Assembly: GCA_013003215.1 (NCBI GenBank)
Contig: JABDKD010000051.1
Location: 1 to 38,982 of the forward strand
DNA from: Pyrinomonadaceae bacterium
Lineage (GTDB): Bacteria; Acidobacteriota; Blastocatellia; Pyrinomonadales; Pyrinomonadaceae
Length of the DNA: 38,982 nt
Reading direction: 5' to 3'
Of this stretch, positions 24,510-33,359 are shown in pieces. Below the pieces are notes generated by a model. It searched no databases. It was not told the DNA's origin and saw nothing but the letters and a program-made list of their open reading frames with translations. Position 1 is the first letter of the stretch. Every line of letters begins with the position of its first letter. Made by a program: the position numbers and the translations under genes.

Positions 24510-25709
24510 ATGATATCTATCGACGAAGCCCTTGAGATTGTTGAAACAAATACCCCTGTTCTGGGTGCGGAACCCGTACCTATTTCGGCCTGTATCGGAC
24601 GAGTTCTCGCTGAAGATATATTCGCTGACATGGACCTTCCACCCTTCGACCGTTCTCAAATGGACGGCTTTGCGGTTAGATCAGTCGATATCGAAAATGC
24701 TCCGGCAAAACTCCGGATAGTCGGCGAGTCGGCTGCGGGTAAGGGCTGGGACGGATCGGTCAATGAAGGTGAGGCCGTCCGGATAATGACCGGAGCACGG
24801 GTGCCGGAAGGTGCGGATACTGTTCAGAAGGTTGAGCTGACTGAGGAAGCTGACGGATATATAACTATTCTAAAAGCGGCGAAACCCGAAAATAACATCG
24901 TCGCGGAGGCGAGTGAAATCACAAAAGGCACAGCTGTTTTGGAGACCGGTAAACGTATTAGTGACAATATGATAGCGACAATCGCCTCTTTCGGATACGA
25001 AACCGTACGAGTTGGCGATCGGCCGAGGGTAAAGATACTTGCGACGGGTTCGGAGATAGTCGATGTTTCGGAGACGCCCGGGAAAGACCAGATCAGGAAT
25101 TCAAACTCATGGTCGCTGGCCGCGTTCGCCAAACGAATAAACGCTGATGTTGAGATTCTCGATATTGCTCAAGACGACCTCGACGGCCTCAAGGCGACGA
25201 TTGACGGAGCACTCGAAAACTGTGATCTGCTTATGATCTCGGGAGGCGTTTCCGTGGGGGACTATGACTTTACTAAACCAGCCCTGCGCGAGATCGGCTG
25301 CGAGATCTTTTTTGAAAAAGTCGCTCTAAAGCCGGGAAAACCGACAGTCTTTGCGAAACGTGGCGATAAGCTCATTTTTGGACTTCCCGGAAATCCGGTC
25401 TCAATCGCGGTAACGTTTTTCGCGTTTGTCCGTACCTCTCTCTTAAAAATGCAGGGAGCTACTGAAATCCGGCTGCAGGAATCAAAAGCGATTGCCAGCC
25501 ATAAAATCAAAGCTGCCAAAGGCAGAGACTCTCTGCTCCCGGTGACCCTTTCGACTGACGACAATGGACGGCGAATTGTGGAAACCCTTCGGTTTAGCGG
25601 TTCATCGAACTTTATACGCTTCGCCCTGTCAAACGGGCTTTGCTTCATTGAGCGCGATCAGGCCCTTAAGGAAGGTGATAAGGCCCGCGTGTTCGAACTG
25701 GAGAATTAA
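24510..25709 (+). CDS. moeA: Molybdopterin molybdenumtransferase MoeA
   Basis: The protein has 399 residues from the ATG at 24510, where the family's usual start (ISIDEALEIV) lies. An in-frame GTG at 24483 would add nine residues and cannot be excluded. Key segments are LPPFDRSQMDGFAV, RIMTGARVPEGADTV, LATGSEI, ISGGVSVGDYDFTKPAL and FGLPGNPVSIAVTF. The enzyme inserts molybdate into adenylated molybdopterin to finish molybdenum cofactor. It is followed without a gap by moaC (TAA then ATGATG), so the two are co-translated. mog, moaA, moaD and moaE are not in the window. Confidence 0.95.
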   Translation: MISIDEALEIVETNTPVLGAEPVPISACIGRVLAEDIFADMDLPPFDRSQMDGFAVRSVDIENAPAKLRIVGESAAGKGWDGSVNEGEAVRIMTGARVPEGADTVQKVELTEEADGYITILKAAKPENNIVAEASEITKGTAVLETGKRISDNMIATIASFGYETVRVGDRPRVKILATGSEIVDVSETPGKDQIRNSNSWSLAAFAKRINADVEILDIAQDDLDGLKATIDGALENCDLLMISGGVSVGDYDFTKPALREIGCEIFFEKVALKPGKPTVFAKRGDKLIFGLPGNPVSIAVTFFAFVRTSLLKMQGATEIRLQESKAIASHKIKAAKGRDSLLPVTLSTDDNGRRIVETLRFSGSSNFIRFALSNGLCFIERDQALKEGDKARVFELEN

Positions 25710-26186
25710 ATGATGGCGAAATTGTCGCATTTTGGTAACGACGGAAGAGTTAAGATGGTCGATGTTGGGGATAAACCGTTGACATCCCGAACAGCATCGG
25801 CGACAGCCCGCGTACTTCTTAACAGCGAAACAATTGACGCGATCAGGAATGAGACGAATCCCAAAGGTGACCCCCTCGAGATTGCGCGCATTGCGGGAAT
25901 TATGGGCGCGAAAAAAACGCAGGAACTGATCCCGCTTTGCCACCAGCTGAGTCTTTCAAAAGTCGAGATCGAAGCAAGTTTGGACGGGGAAGGAGTTTTT
26001 CTGCGTTCGACCGTTAAAACTGAAGGCCAGACGGGTGTGGAAATGGAGGCACTTACCGCCGTAACCATAGCCGGTTTAACGGTTTATGATATGTGCAAGG
26101 CGGTCCAGAAGGATATCGAACTGACCGAGATCAGTCTCGAATCTAAATCCGGCGGTAAAGCTGAATACCGACGAAGCAGCGATTAA
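25710..26186 (+). CDS. moaC: Cyclic pyranopterin monophosphate synthase MoaC
   Basis: The protein has 158 residues, the usual length. Diagnostic segments are KMVDVGDKPLTSRTASA, AGIMGAKKTQELIPLCHQLSL, the highly conserved TGVEMEALTAVTIAGLTVYD, MCKAVQKDI with the active-site-region lysines, and ESKSGGKAEYRR at the end. It carries out the rearrangement following MoaA to give cyclic pyranopterin monophosphate in molybdopterin synthesis. Its ATG is flush with the moeA stop. Both M1 and M2 are ATG codons, so the exact start is uncertain by one residue. Confidence 0.96.
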   Translation: MMAKLSHFGNDGRVKMVDVGDKPLTSRTASATARVLLNSETIDAIRNETNPKGDPLEIARIAGIMGAKKTQELIPLCHQLSLSKVEIEASLDGEGVFLRSTVKTEGQTGVEMEALTAVTIAGLTVYDMCKAVQKDIELTEISLESKSGGKAEYRRSSD

Positions 26187-26272
26187 AAGCGCTGGTAAAT
26201 CTTATATGCACGTGAACTTTCGTGTAGAATAGTCGTAAAGCAGTGTGAGTATTTGAAGGAGCAGCAGTAATA

Positions 26273-27064
26273 ATGAAATTCGAAATTGCCGAAGAATCCA
26301 AACCGCAGTTAAAACTTTTGATTTTGGCTACATTGCTGAGTGTTGGTATATGGTTCGCATCATGGTACTTCCCCGTTGCGCGTTATCTTGTCTATCCTCT
26401 CCAGTTATTCGCTACATTTGTTCATGAGGGCAGCCATGTTCTGGCCGCACTTATGACCGGTGGTTCGGTTCAGAGCCTGACCGTGTCCCCTGACACCAGC
26501 GGTGCCGTTTGGTCAATGACCAACAGCTGGCTGTCCCAGATGATCACTTCAAGTGCCGGTTACCTAGGTACGACATTTTTCGGCATCCTCCTGCTAGTTT
26601 GGTTCCGCTATAAGTTTTCCTCTAGGAATGCGCTTTATCTGACTTCAGGATTCGTTGGTGTGATGACCCTCGTATTTGGTCTGCTCGCGCCGATGTGGAA
26701 TTTCCTTACTACCAAAGTGGGAATTGGAAGCGTTTTGTTCACTGTTATTTCCGGTGTGCTTTTGTCTGGCGGTTTGTTCGCTATCGGAAGATATGCACCG
26801 CTCAAATGGGTAAATTTCTCGATTGCGTTCCTAGCGGTTCAATGCCTACTGAATTCGTTTTTCAGTCTTAAGACCCTGTTCTTTATCTCGGCAACGACCG
26901 ATTCACATTCGGATGCGATGAATATGGCGCAAGCTACCGGAATACCGGCGATCGCCTGGGTGATGCTTTGGATCGTGGTTTCGATAGTGATGATCTCAGT
27001 CGGGCTCCGGCTCTATGCTGTTTCATCGAAATCAGCCAATAATGATCTGCCGTTTGAAGATTAA
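26273..27064 (+). CDS. M50B-like membrane metalloprotease
   Basis: The protein has 263 residues with about six predicted hydrophobic spans. The zinc motif HEGSH (His51, Glu52, His55) lies in ATFVHEGSHVLAAL, matching HExxH of M50-type intramembrane proteases. TDSHSDAMNMAQATGIPAIAW at about 214-234 resembles the second signature of the M50B-like group. Such proteins are mostly uncharacterised; a role in membrane protein turnover or signalling is inferred. A purine-rich AAGGAG is 12 bases upstream, rather far. An intrinsic terminator follows at 27085-27115. Confidence 0.82.
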   Translation: MKFEIAEESKPQLKLLILATLLSVGIWFASWYFPVARYLVYPLQLFATFVHEGSHVLAALMTGGSVQSLTVSPDTSGAVWSMTNSWLSQMITSSAGYLGTTFFGILLLVWFRYKFSSRNALYLTSGFVGVMTLVFGLLAPMWNFLTTKVGIGSVLFTVISGVLLSGGLFAIGRYAPLKWVNFSIAFLAVQCLLNSFFSLKTLFFISATTDSHSDAMNMAQATGIPAIAWVMLWIVVSIVMISVGLRLYAVSSKSANNDLPFED

Positions 27065-27084
27065 GCCGAAAACGATTTCGGTGT

Positions 27085-27115
27085 AAGGCGGCTCAACGTA
27101 ATAGCCGCCTTTTTT
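27085..27115 (+). terminator. Intrinsic terminator after the M50-like gene
   Basis: AAGGCGGCT and AGCCGCCTT form a perfect 9-base-pair stem with a 9-base loop, followed by TTTT. It begins 20 bases past the stop, and its T-run ends only six bases before the next ATG at 27122. Confidence 0.9.
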
Positions 27116-27121
27116 CGTTTT

Positions 27122-27394
27122 ATGAGTCAAAAAAGAACAGAAATAGGCGAGCTTCATATAGGCTCAAGACTGCTTTATCGGTCGAAGAATGACTGGAGAA
27201 CAGCCGCAGTAGCAAGGACCGACGAAGAGTTCGTAACTCTAACCGTCGCGTCGCCAAAAGGCCGCAACTACCGATTAAGAAGAAAATGTTCTACAGCGGT
27301 TCTTCTCGACGGACCGCTGCCGATCCTGCTGAGTGAAGAACCCCCGACTGAATACTGGAAAGAGAATTTTGGCGAATACGACCGGCGGTGGTAA
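27122..27394 (+). CDS. Small protein of unknown function
   Basis: The protein has 90 residues. It has no signal peptide or membrane span, and is rich in Arg, Glu and aromatic residues. LHIGSRLLYRSKNDWRTAAVAR and FVTLTVASPKGRNYRLRRK look like a small beta-barrel domain; YWKENFGEYDRRW closes the protein. I do not recognise the family, but composition, codon use and the exact tail-to-tail abutment with the next gene (stops at 27392-27394 and 27395-27397) support a real gene. The ATG is six bases after a terminator T-run with no ribosome site, so it is either expressed by read-through or poorly translated. Confidence 0.6.
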   Translation: MSQKRTEIGELHIGSRLLYRSKNDWRTAAVARTDEEFVTLTVASPKGRNYRLRRKCSTAVLLDGPLPILLSEEPPTEYWKENFGEYDRRW

Positions 27395-27877
27395 CTACGG
27401 TCGACATTCCTTTACGCCGCCGCCAATACCTACGCAGTTTCCAGACGCGCATTGAGGAGAATTCTGACACGGAGAACCGTTCGGGAGTCCCGATTGGGCG
27501 TCAACCGCCCTTGGCGCTACCAAAGAAAATACCGCTGGAAGAGACACGGCAGCCGTTACGGCCAATCTCTTTAACATTTTGCGTCTTTCAGGCGCTTTCA
27601 GTCCGAGTTCGGGTCCTTCGACAAGACCTTGGGACATAAGGCGCTCCAACCCTATTCGTACAAAATCATCGCTAATTTGCGCGCCCAGTTTCTTGGAAAC
27701 AATTCTTCGAATTGCAGATAGGTCTCTTCCTCCGCTGGCCGCTTCCCATATACGTGCGGATGGCTCATTCAATCTGTGGGCTTTATACGACTGCGTATCA
27801 TATATCAACAGTTCCGACTCAGCTTTTTGAGTTACAATTCCATTTGTTCTACTAATCCAATCTTTGCTTGATCGCAT
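27395..27877 (-). CDS. PqqD-like domain fused to an exported-looking Cys-rich tail
   Basis: The protein has 160 residues from the ATG at 27875-27877, with AGAGGT six bases upstream. A farther in-frame start at 27904 lacks such a site. Residues about 8-90 resemble PqqD: IVTQKAESELLIYDTQS, HRLNEPSARIWEAASGGRD (the usual LNxTAxxIWxLxDGxxT place) and LERLMSQGLVEGP. PqqD proteins and related RRE domains bind leader peptides for radical SAM enzymes. Arg98-Arg99 then precede a hydrophobic run (105-120) ending APRAVDAQ, much like a signal sequence. The last 30 or so residues hold Cys137, Cys143, Cys148 and Cys158. I infer a cytoplasmic binding domain joined to a tail that may be exported or cleaved. 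No peptide-maturation enzyme is adjacent. Confidence 0.72.
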   Translation of the reverse strand: MRSSKDWISRTNGIVTQKAESELLIYDTQSYKAHRLNEPSARIWEAASGGRDLSAIRRIVSKKLGAQISDDFVRIGLERLMSQGLVEGPELGLKAPERRKMLKRLAVTAAVSLPAVFSLVAPRAVDAQSGLPNGSPCQNSPQCASGNCVGIGGGVKECRP

Positions 27878-28019
27878 AACTACCTCTTGGCAAATATGAC
27901 CCAATTGGGGCCGTTATGCCTTAAAACGTCCCGGGAGAATTATTATCGGGGGTCTCGATATGGGAGCGCTGATTGTGAGACTTTATAAAATCGTAGCAAA
28001 GAGTAAGGGCGTTTTCAAA

Positions 28020-28811
28020 TCATGGCTCCAACGACGCGGAAACATAACCGCTACGCGTAACAGCAACCACATCTCTGCTGAAGTTTTCTTGTACAAACGC
28101 GACAATCCGAAGATTTTCGGAACTCCATTCCTCTTTCAGATTCAGATCAAATAGCCCGGAATAGCTTCCCGCATCCGTTTGGACCCGGGCAATTCCACGC
28201 AGTTCTCGGACCAATGAAACGTGAGTCAGTTCCTTACCCGCGTTCTCTCCAGCTTCAACCCTAGAGCCTAATCCATCTTCCGCAAACGCAAGATAAACCG
28301 TCGCTGGTTCTTCGTTCCTCAGCCCAACAACCGAGACGTTAACCTTTTTATCTGTAACCACGACCGTAATATTGGCTTTTTGTCGCTTCGAGGCCTTCTT
28401 AACTGCCTTCTTTGCGGCTTTTTCCCGACTGCCTATGAACTCAATATCCCCGTCCACAACCATCTGTGGCGTATAGATTTGACCAGTCCGGAACTTTCGG
28501 TCATACACTTTCTGCCTTTGAGTAAACAATGGCGACGCGTACTTGTCCTTCCACCCGAGTCCGTCCCAATAATCAACATGGAACGCAAGCGTAATGATTT
28601 CAACCGGTTCGAATGGCTGCTCGGTCTCATACCTGGCCAGAAGCGCTTCGGCAGGAGGACAACTCGAACATCCCTCAGAGGTAAACAACTCTACGAGAAG
28701 GGACTTGGAAAACGATTTCTTTACTGAATCATCCGTGAAATCTCTCTCAAAAGCCTGCGCTGTACAACCCACCAGAAAGATTAGGAACAAAGACAAATAC
28801 CTCAGCTTCAT
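28020..28811 (-). CDS. DUF1223 secreted thioredoxin-like lipoprotein
   Basis: The protein has 263 residues from the ATG at 28809-28811; a longer frame adds non-signal residues. A lipobox LVGC (Cys16) follows the signal helix. The DUF1223 hallmark LLVELFTSEGCSSCPPAE (38-55) places CxxC at Cys48/Cys51 of a thioredoxin-like fold. ITLAFHVDYWDGLGWKDKYASP and IYTPQMVVDGDIEFIGS are also typical. The family is widespread but uncharacterised; a periplasmic redox function is inferred. It is transcribed toward the PqqD-like gene (142-base gap) and divergently from uvrA. Confidence 0.9.
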   Translation of the reverse strand: MKLRYLSLFLIFLVGCTAQAFERDFTDDSVKKSFSKSLLVELFTSEGCSSCPPAEALLARYETEQPFEPVEIITLAFHVDYWDGLGWKDKYASPLFTQRQKVYDRKFRTGQIYTPQMVVDGDIEFIGSREKAAKKAVKKASKRQKANITVVVTDKKVNVSVVGLRNEEPATVYLAFAEDGLGSRVEAGENAGKELTHVSLVRELRGIARVQTDAGSYSGLFDLNLKEEWSSENLRIVAFVQENFSRDVVAVTRSGYVSASLEP

Positions 28812-28899
28812 ACTGAAATTATAAACACAAGGGCCGGTTTTATTCCTAACTGGCATCTGCTAATATTTAGGTTTGCCCCCAAGGCAGAATCGCTTACCT

Positions 28900-31689
28900 A
28901 TGAAGCCAGCACGTTCGAAAAAGGAGTCGATACGTATTCGTGGAGCGCGGACGCATAACCTAAAAAATGTATCCTGCAGCATACCGCACAACGAACTGAC
29001 TGTTATCACCGGTGTTTCAGGATCGGGCAAATCCTCTCTCGCCTTCGACACCCTGTACGCCGAGGGACAGCGCAGGTATGTGGAGTCGCTTTCGGCCTAT
29101 GCGCGGCAGTTTTTGGAGCGCATGGACAAACCGGATGTGGATGAGATTCTTGGAATCGCGCCTGCGATCGCAATAAAGCAAAAGAACTCAACACGGAATC
29201 CGCGTTCCACTGTGGCTACGCAGACGGAGATTTACGACTACCTCAGGCTCCTCTTTGCGCGGGTCGGCAAAACGTTTTGCTACAAATGCGGTGCCGAGGT
29301 TACAAAAGACTCACCGGAATCGGCCGCGGACGAAATACTCGAAACGCTTGAAGACGGCGACAAGTTCTTCGTGCTGTTACCTGTCGAAACATTCTTTACT
29401 CCCAACAAGGAGCAACAGAACCCAACCGCCGTTCTGATGAGCGTTCTTGGACACGGATTCTCGCGGATGTTTCGCAATGGTGAGATCATCGATCTCAATC
29501 GGCCGGAGGACTATCCGCATGAGGATTTTGACGGTGTAACGATACTAGTTGACCGCCTGAAAGTGGGTAAGCGAATAAGAAAGCGTCTTGTCGATTCGCT
29601 TGAGATATGTTTCCGGGAATGTGGTTCCGCAATAATTCGTCCGGTTGATGGGGAAACGCTGAAGTTCTCCGAGACATTCGTTTGCCGAAACGACGGAACC
29701 GTCTACGAAAAACCCGAGCCAAGCCTTTTTAGTTTTAACTCGCCGTTCGGAGCTTGCCCGACTTGCCAGGGGTTCGGGAATACGACCGGAATCGACTACG
29801 ACCTGATCGTTCCTGATTACAGTAAGTCGCTCAAGGAAAACGCGATCGAGCCGTTCTCAAGTCCCCAACACCGCTGGGCATTTAAAGAAATGAAGGAGTT
29901 CGCGGAGTTGGAGGGCATACCGATGGACATCCCTTTCGGTGACCTGGATGACAGCGAACGCCGTGCGATACTAAAGGGCAAAGGTATCTGGCGCGGGATC
30001 CCCGGATTTTTCAAGTGGAAGGAAAAGAAGAAGTACAAGCTGCACGTGCGTGTTTTTCTTGCGAAATACAGGGGCTATACAAAGTGCGGAGACTGCGAGG
30101 GCGGAAGGCTCAGGCTCGAGTCTAGATGCGTAAAAGTTGGCGGTCTAAGTCTGCCGGAGGCAGTCGCGTTGCCGGTCGACGAGGCAAGGGTGTTTTTTGA
30201 CAAACTCGAACTCGATGAAGAGAGGGCAAAAATAGGAGAAAAGCTGCTCCTTGAAATCCGTCGGCGAATAGGATTCCTCTCCGATGTCGGACTTGATTAC
30301 CTTACTCTTGACCGTTTGGCCTCGACTTTATCGGGCGGAGAGGCTCAGCGAATTCAGCTCGCTACGAATCTCGGCTCATCTCTTGTCGGTGCGCTTTACG
30401 TGTTGGACGAACCATCAATCGGCCTACATCCTCGTGATAACGCTCGACTTATAGGAATTCTCGAAAACCTCCGTGACATCGGAAATACGGTTCTCGTGGT
30501 CGAACACGACGAAGAGATGATGAATGCTGCCGATCACGTGATCGACATTGGCATTCACGCGGGTGAATCTGGCGGAAACCTCGTTTATGAAGGCGATATG
30601 CCTGGACTCCTTGAAAATGAAAACTCCTTGACGTCCAAATATCTGCGTGGTGACTGCAGCATAAATCTTCCGGTGAAACGTCGAAAACCAGGTAAAAGAA
30701 CGATAGAGATTTCGGGTGCACGCGAGAACAACCTGAAAAACATTGACGTCAACATCCCGCTCGACATTTTCGTTTGCGTGACAGGCGTTTCGGGATCGGG
30801 TAAATCAACGCTCGTACACGACGTGCTCTATTCGGGAGTTAAGAAACAGATCGGCGAATGGAAGGGCGAAGTTGGGCGTTTCAGGGAGATTGAAGGAGCA
30901 GATCAAGTTGATGACGTCATTATGGTGGACCAATCGCCTATAGGCCGGACCCCGAGGTCGAATCCGGTCACCTATGTAAAGGCATACGATGCAATCCGTG
31001 CAGCATTTGCGAATACAAACCACTCGGCCAAGAAAGGCTACAAACCATCGCATTTCTCATTCAATGTCCCGGGCGGCAGGTGTGAGCATTGTCAGGGCAG
31101 CGGAACGGTTAAGGTAGAGATGCAGTTCCTTGCCGATGTCGAACTTACCTGTGAAGACTGCAGGGGAACGCGGTTCAAACCCGAGATTCTTGAAACCAGG
31201 TTTAAGGGAAAGAACATAAACGAGGTCCTGAACATGACGGTTCGGGAAGCAACAAGATTCTTTAAGAACGAGAAACAGGTGAAGAACCGTTTGAGAACTT
31301 TGGAATCGGTTGGGCTTGGCTATCTTCGACTGGGGCAATCGGCCACAACGCTTTCGGGCGGGGAGGCTCAGCGCGTAAAGCTTGCTGCCCATCTCGCTAC
31401 AAAGAAGAAATCGAAAACCCTCTTCATTTTTGATGAGCCGACCACCGGCCTGCATTTCGATGATATCAGCAAGTTGCTGAGCGCATTTCGGGCCCTGATC
31501 TCAAATGGAAATTCGCTGGTTGTAATTGAACACAATCTGGATGTGGTCAAGACGGCCGACCATGTGATCGACCTCGGTCCCGAAGGTGGAAAAGGCGGCG
31601 GCGAAATAATTGTTGAAGGCACCCCTGAAGAAATTGCTTCGGAAAAGTGCTCGATCACCGGACAATATCTTGCTAAATACCTCCGCTAA
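28900..31689 (+). CDS. uvrA: Excinuclease ABC subunit A
   Basis: The protein has 929 residues from the ATG at 28900 (a TTG at 28873 in frame is less likely). It is a full-length UvrA with two ABC ATPase halves. The first Walker A is GVSGSGKSS (38-46), with STLSGGEAQRIQLA as signature and YVLDEPSIGLHPRD as Walker B. The second half has GVSGSGKSTLVHD, TTLSGGEAQRVKLA and FIFDEPTTGLHFDD. Zinc-binding pairs are ACPTC/CGDC in the first half and CEHC/CEDC in the second. It detects bulky DNA lesions and loads UvrB. Its stop overlaps that of convergent bioA by 3-4 bases. uvrB and uvrC are elsewhere. Confidence 0.97.
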   Translation: MKPARSKKESIRIRGARTHNLKNVSCSIPHNELTVITGVSGSGKSSLAFDTLYAEGQRRYVESLSAYARQFLERMDKPDVDEILGIAPAIAIKQKNSTRNPRSTVATQTEIYDYLRLLFARVGKTFCYKCGAEVTKDSPESAADEILETLEDGDKFFVLLPVETFFTPNKEQQNPTAVLMSVLGHGFSRMFRNGEIIDLNRPEDYPHEDFDGVTILVDRLKVGKRIRKRLVDSLEICFRECGSAIIRPVDGETLKFSETFVCRNDGTVYEKPEPSLFSFNSPFGACPTCQGFGNTTGIDYDLIVPDYSKSLKENAIEPFSSPQHRWAFKEMKEFAELEGIPMDIPFGDLDDSERRAILKGKGIWRGIPGFFKWKEKKKYKLHVRVFLAKYRGYTKCGDCEGGRLRLESRCVKVGGLSLPEAVALPVDEARVFFDKLELDEERAKIGEKLLLEIRRRIGFLSDVGLDYLTLDRLASTLSGGEAQRIQLATNLGSSLVGALYVLDEPSIGLHPRDNARLIGILENLRDIGNTVLVVEHDEEMMNAADHVIDIGIHAGESGGNLVYEGDMPGLLENENSLTSKYLRGDCSINLPVKRRKPGKRTIEISGARENNLKNIDVNIPLDIFVCVTGVSGSGKSTLVHDVLYSGVKKQIGEWKGEVGRFREIEGADQVDDVIMVDQSPIGRTPRSNPVTYVKAYDAIRAAFANTNHSAKKGYKPSHFSFNVPGGRCEHCQGSGTVKVEMQFLADVELTCEDCRGTRFKPEILETRFKGKNINEVLNMTVREATRFFKNEKQVKNRLRTLESVGLGYLRLGQSATTLSGGEAQRVKLAAHLATKKKSKTLFIFDEPTTGLHFDDISKLLSAFRALISNGNSLVVIEHNLDVVKTADHVIDLGPEGGKGGGEIIVEGTPEEIASEKCSITGQYLAKYLR

Positions 31690-33017
31690 ATAGATTTAGC
31701 TGAGTTTACCCGGGTCGCCTCATAGGCACTCAGTACCGAACGTATCTCATCCAGAACCCAATCAATTTCCTCTTCTTTAATAACGTATGGCGGCATAAAG
31801 AGTAAAACGTTCCCAAGCGGTCTCAACACGATTTTCTTCTCCAAAAACCGCTGATAGAATTGTTGACCAATATCGGCGAGATAGCCCCCGTCCCGAACCT
31901 CGATCTCAAAAGCAAGGACCCCGCCTATTATTCGCACATCCCGAACGCTTTCGAATCTGGACAGCTCATTCTCAAATCCCTTGAATTTCGAGTTGATGAA
32001 AGCAATCTTCGAAAGAGTATTCTCCTTCTCAAAAAGCTCCAGATTTGCGATCGCTACGGCACAGGCCAAAGGATTGGCGCAGTAAGAGTGTCCGTGAAAG
32101 AACGTTTTGAGACGGTCCTCGTGATAGAAAGCTTCGAAAACATTGTCAGTAGCAGCAGTCGCTCCAAGCGGCATATAGCCGGCCGTCAAAGCCTTTGACA
32201 TGCAAAGAATATCTGGACTAATCTCAGCGTGTTCGCAGGCAAACATCGTCCCGGTCCGTCCGAATCCCGTCAAAACCTCATCTGCGATGAGCAGCACGCC
32301 GTATTCATCACAGAGTTCTCGCAATCTTTTGAGATAAGCCGCCTTCCAAACGATCATCCCGCCCGCACCCTGCAGCATCGGTTCGACAATTACCGCGGCC
32401 ACGTTTCCCCGTTCGTGGCGAAGCAGATCCTCCAGGCTCTTCGAACAGGTCACGTCACATCTGTCGGAACAATGACCACATTCGAGGGCGAACGGAGCTG
32501 CCGCTTTCTTGACAGTAAAGAGAAGACTTTTGAAAGGATCGGTAAAAGTTGATGCGTCGCTGGCAGACATCGCCCCGATAGTGTCACCGTGATAGCCGCG
32601 TTCGAGAGCAAGGAATGTCGTGCGTTCCTCTCCTTTGTTTACCCAGTATTGATACGCCATCTTTAGCGCTACTTCGACGGCGGTTGAACCGTTATCTGAA
32701 AAGAAGATCCTGTTCAAGCCTTCGGGCAGCACTTCAACCAGCATCTCCGAAAGACGGATTGCCGGCTCGTGAGTAAAACCGGCAAAAATGACGTGTTCGA
32801 GTGTCCCGGCCTGCTCACTAAGTGCTTTATTTATATAGGGATGAGAGTGACCATGAGTGTTCACCCACCAAGATGAGACGCCGTCCAGAAGACGCCTTCC
32901 GTCTTCTGTTTCCAGCCAAACGCCTTTTGCGCCTGTGATCGGAAGCGGAAGCGGAGCGGTCTTTTCCTGGGTATACGGATGCCAGAGATGCTTGCGGTCT
33001 CTATCGACTAGACTCAT
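31686..33017 (-). CDS. bioA: Adenosylmethionine-8-amino-7-oxononanoate aminotransferase
   Basis: The protein has 443 residues. Family segments are HLWHPYTQEKTAP (substrate pocket), DGVSSWWVNTHGHSHP, IFFSDNGSTAVEVALKMA, LIADEVLTGFGRTG and the PLP lysine Lys275 in MSKALTAGYMPLGA. It converts KAPA to DAPA with SAM as amino donor, the penultimate-but-one step of biotin synthesis. It is the last gene of the bio operon, 11 bases after the DUF2695 gene, and convergent with uvrA. A Cys-rich patch (CGHCSDRCDVTC, 180-191) lies where many BioA proteins also carry a CYRC-like loop, so I do not treat it as abnormal. Confidence 0.96.
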   Translation of the reverse strand: MSLVDRDRKHLWHPYTQEKTAPLPLPITGAKGVWLETEDGRRLLDGVSSWWVNTHGHSHPYINKALSEQAGTLEHVIFAGFTHEPAIRLSEMLVEVLPEGLNRIFFSDNGSTAVEVALKMAYQYWVNKGEERTTFLALERGYHGDTIGAMSASDASTFTDPFKSLLFTVKKAAAPFALECGHCSDRCDVTCSKSLEDLLRHERGNVAAVIVEPMLQGAGGMIVWKAAYLKRLRELCDEYGVLLIADEVLTGFGRTGTMFACEHAEISPDILCMSKALTAGYMPLGATAATDNVFEAFYHEDRLKTFFHGHSYCANPLACAVAIANLELFEKENTLSKIAFINSKFKGFENELSRFESVRDVRIIGGVLAFEIEVRDGGYLADIGQQFYQRFLEKKIVLRPLGNVLLFMPPYVIKEEEIDWVLDEIRSVLSAYEATRVNSAKSI

Positions 33018-33028
33018 GCTTCTGAAAC

Positions 33029-33334
33029 TTACTCTTCGTCAAAAACTTCGTGCCATGTTTCAGCGATTTCAGAAATGACCTTGCAATCACAATATCCGCC
33101 GTTTTGACTCAGCCAAGCAGAAAGCTTTGGGAAATTCAGGGAATTCTGCATCATGTGCTGCATAGCAAACCGCGAGGTGTGGTCACAGTCATTTGTCTCG
33201 AGCTTCATCTCGAGAAAATCAAAAAGCGCCTCAATTTGGTCTTTCTGCGCAGGCAGCGACTCGACGAATCTCTCGCGTTCATCGCCGGTCATTTGAGCCA
33301 ATACATCGATTTCACGTTTCTTAAGAATAGCCAT
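33029..33334 (-). CDS. DUF2695-like small protein within the biotin operon
   Basis: The protein has 101 residues from the ATG at 33332-33334. The features CDHTSRFAMQHM, FPKLSAWLSQNGGYCDCKVISEI resemble DUF2695, whose members have a CDHT...GGYCDCEVL pattern that probably binds a metal or holds a disulfide. The N-terminal part is helical and charged (ILKKREIDVLAQMTGDERERF). No function is known. It lies between bioD (26-base gap) and bioA (11-base gap) on the same strand, so it is co-transcribed with biotin genes. A GCGGAC-N3-GTCCGC hairpin (33345-33359) lies at the bioD stop just before it. Confidence 0.75.
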   Translation of the reverse strand: MAILKKREIDVLAQMTGDERERFVESLPAQKDQIEALFDFLEMKLETNDCDHTSRFAMQHMMQNSLNFPKLSAWLSQNGGYCDCKVISEIAETWHEVFDEE

Positions 33335-33344
33335 ATCAAACTTT

Positions 33345-33359
33345 GCGGACTTGGTCCGC
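33345..33359 (-). other. Intra-operon hairpin at the bioD-DUF2695 junction
   Basis: GCGGAC-TTG-GTCCGC is a perfect 6-base-pair stem with a three-base loop adjacent to the bioD stop codon and 10 bases before the next ATG. No T-run follows on either strand. It could affect translation of the DUF2695 gene, or mRNA stability, but may simply be chance. Confidence 0.35.

Noticed and set aside
26202-26230. Promoter before the M50-like gene (TAGAAT at 26225)
   Set aside because: The -10 is acceptable, but the -35 at correct spacing (TTATAT) matches poorly. Read-through from moeA-moaC is equally possible.
32438-32480. Cys-rich insertion in BioA (CGHCSDRCDVTC) as a possible metal site
   Set aside because: Many BioA proteins have a Cys-containing loop (CYRC-like) at this place, so this is not clearly unusual.
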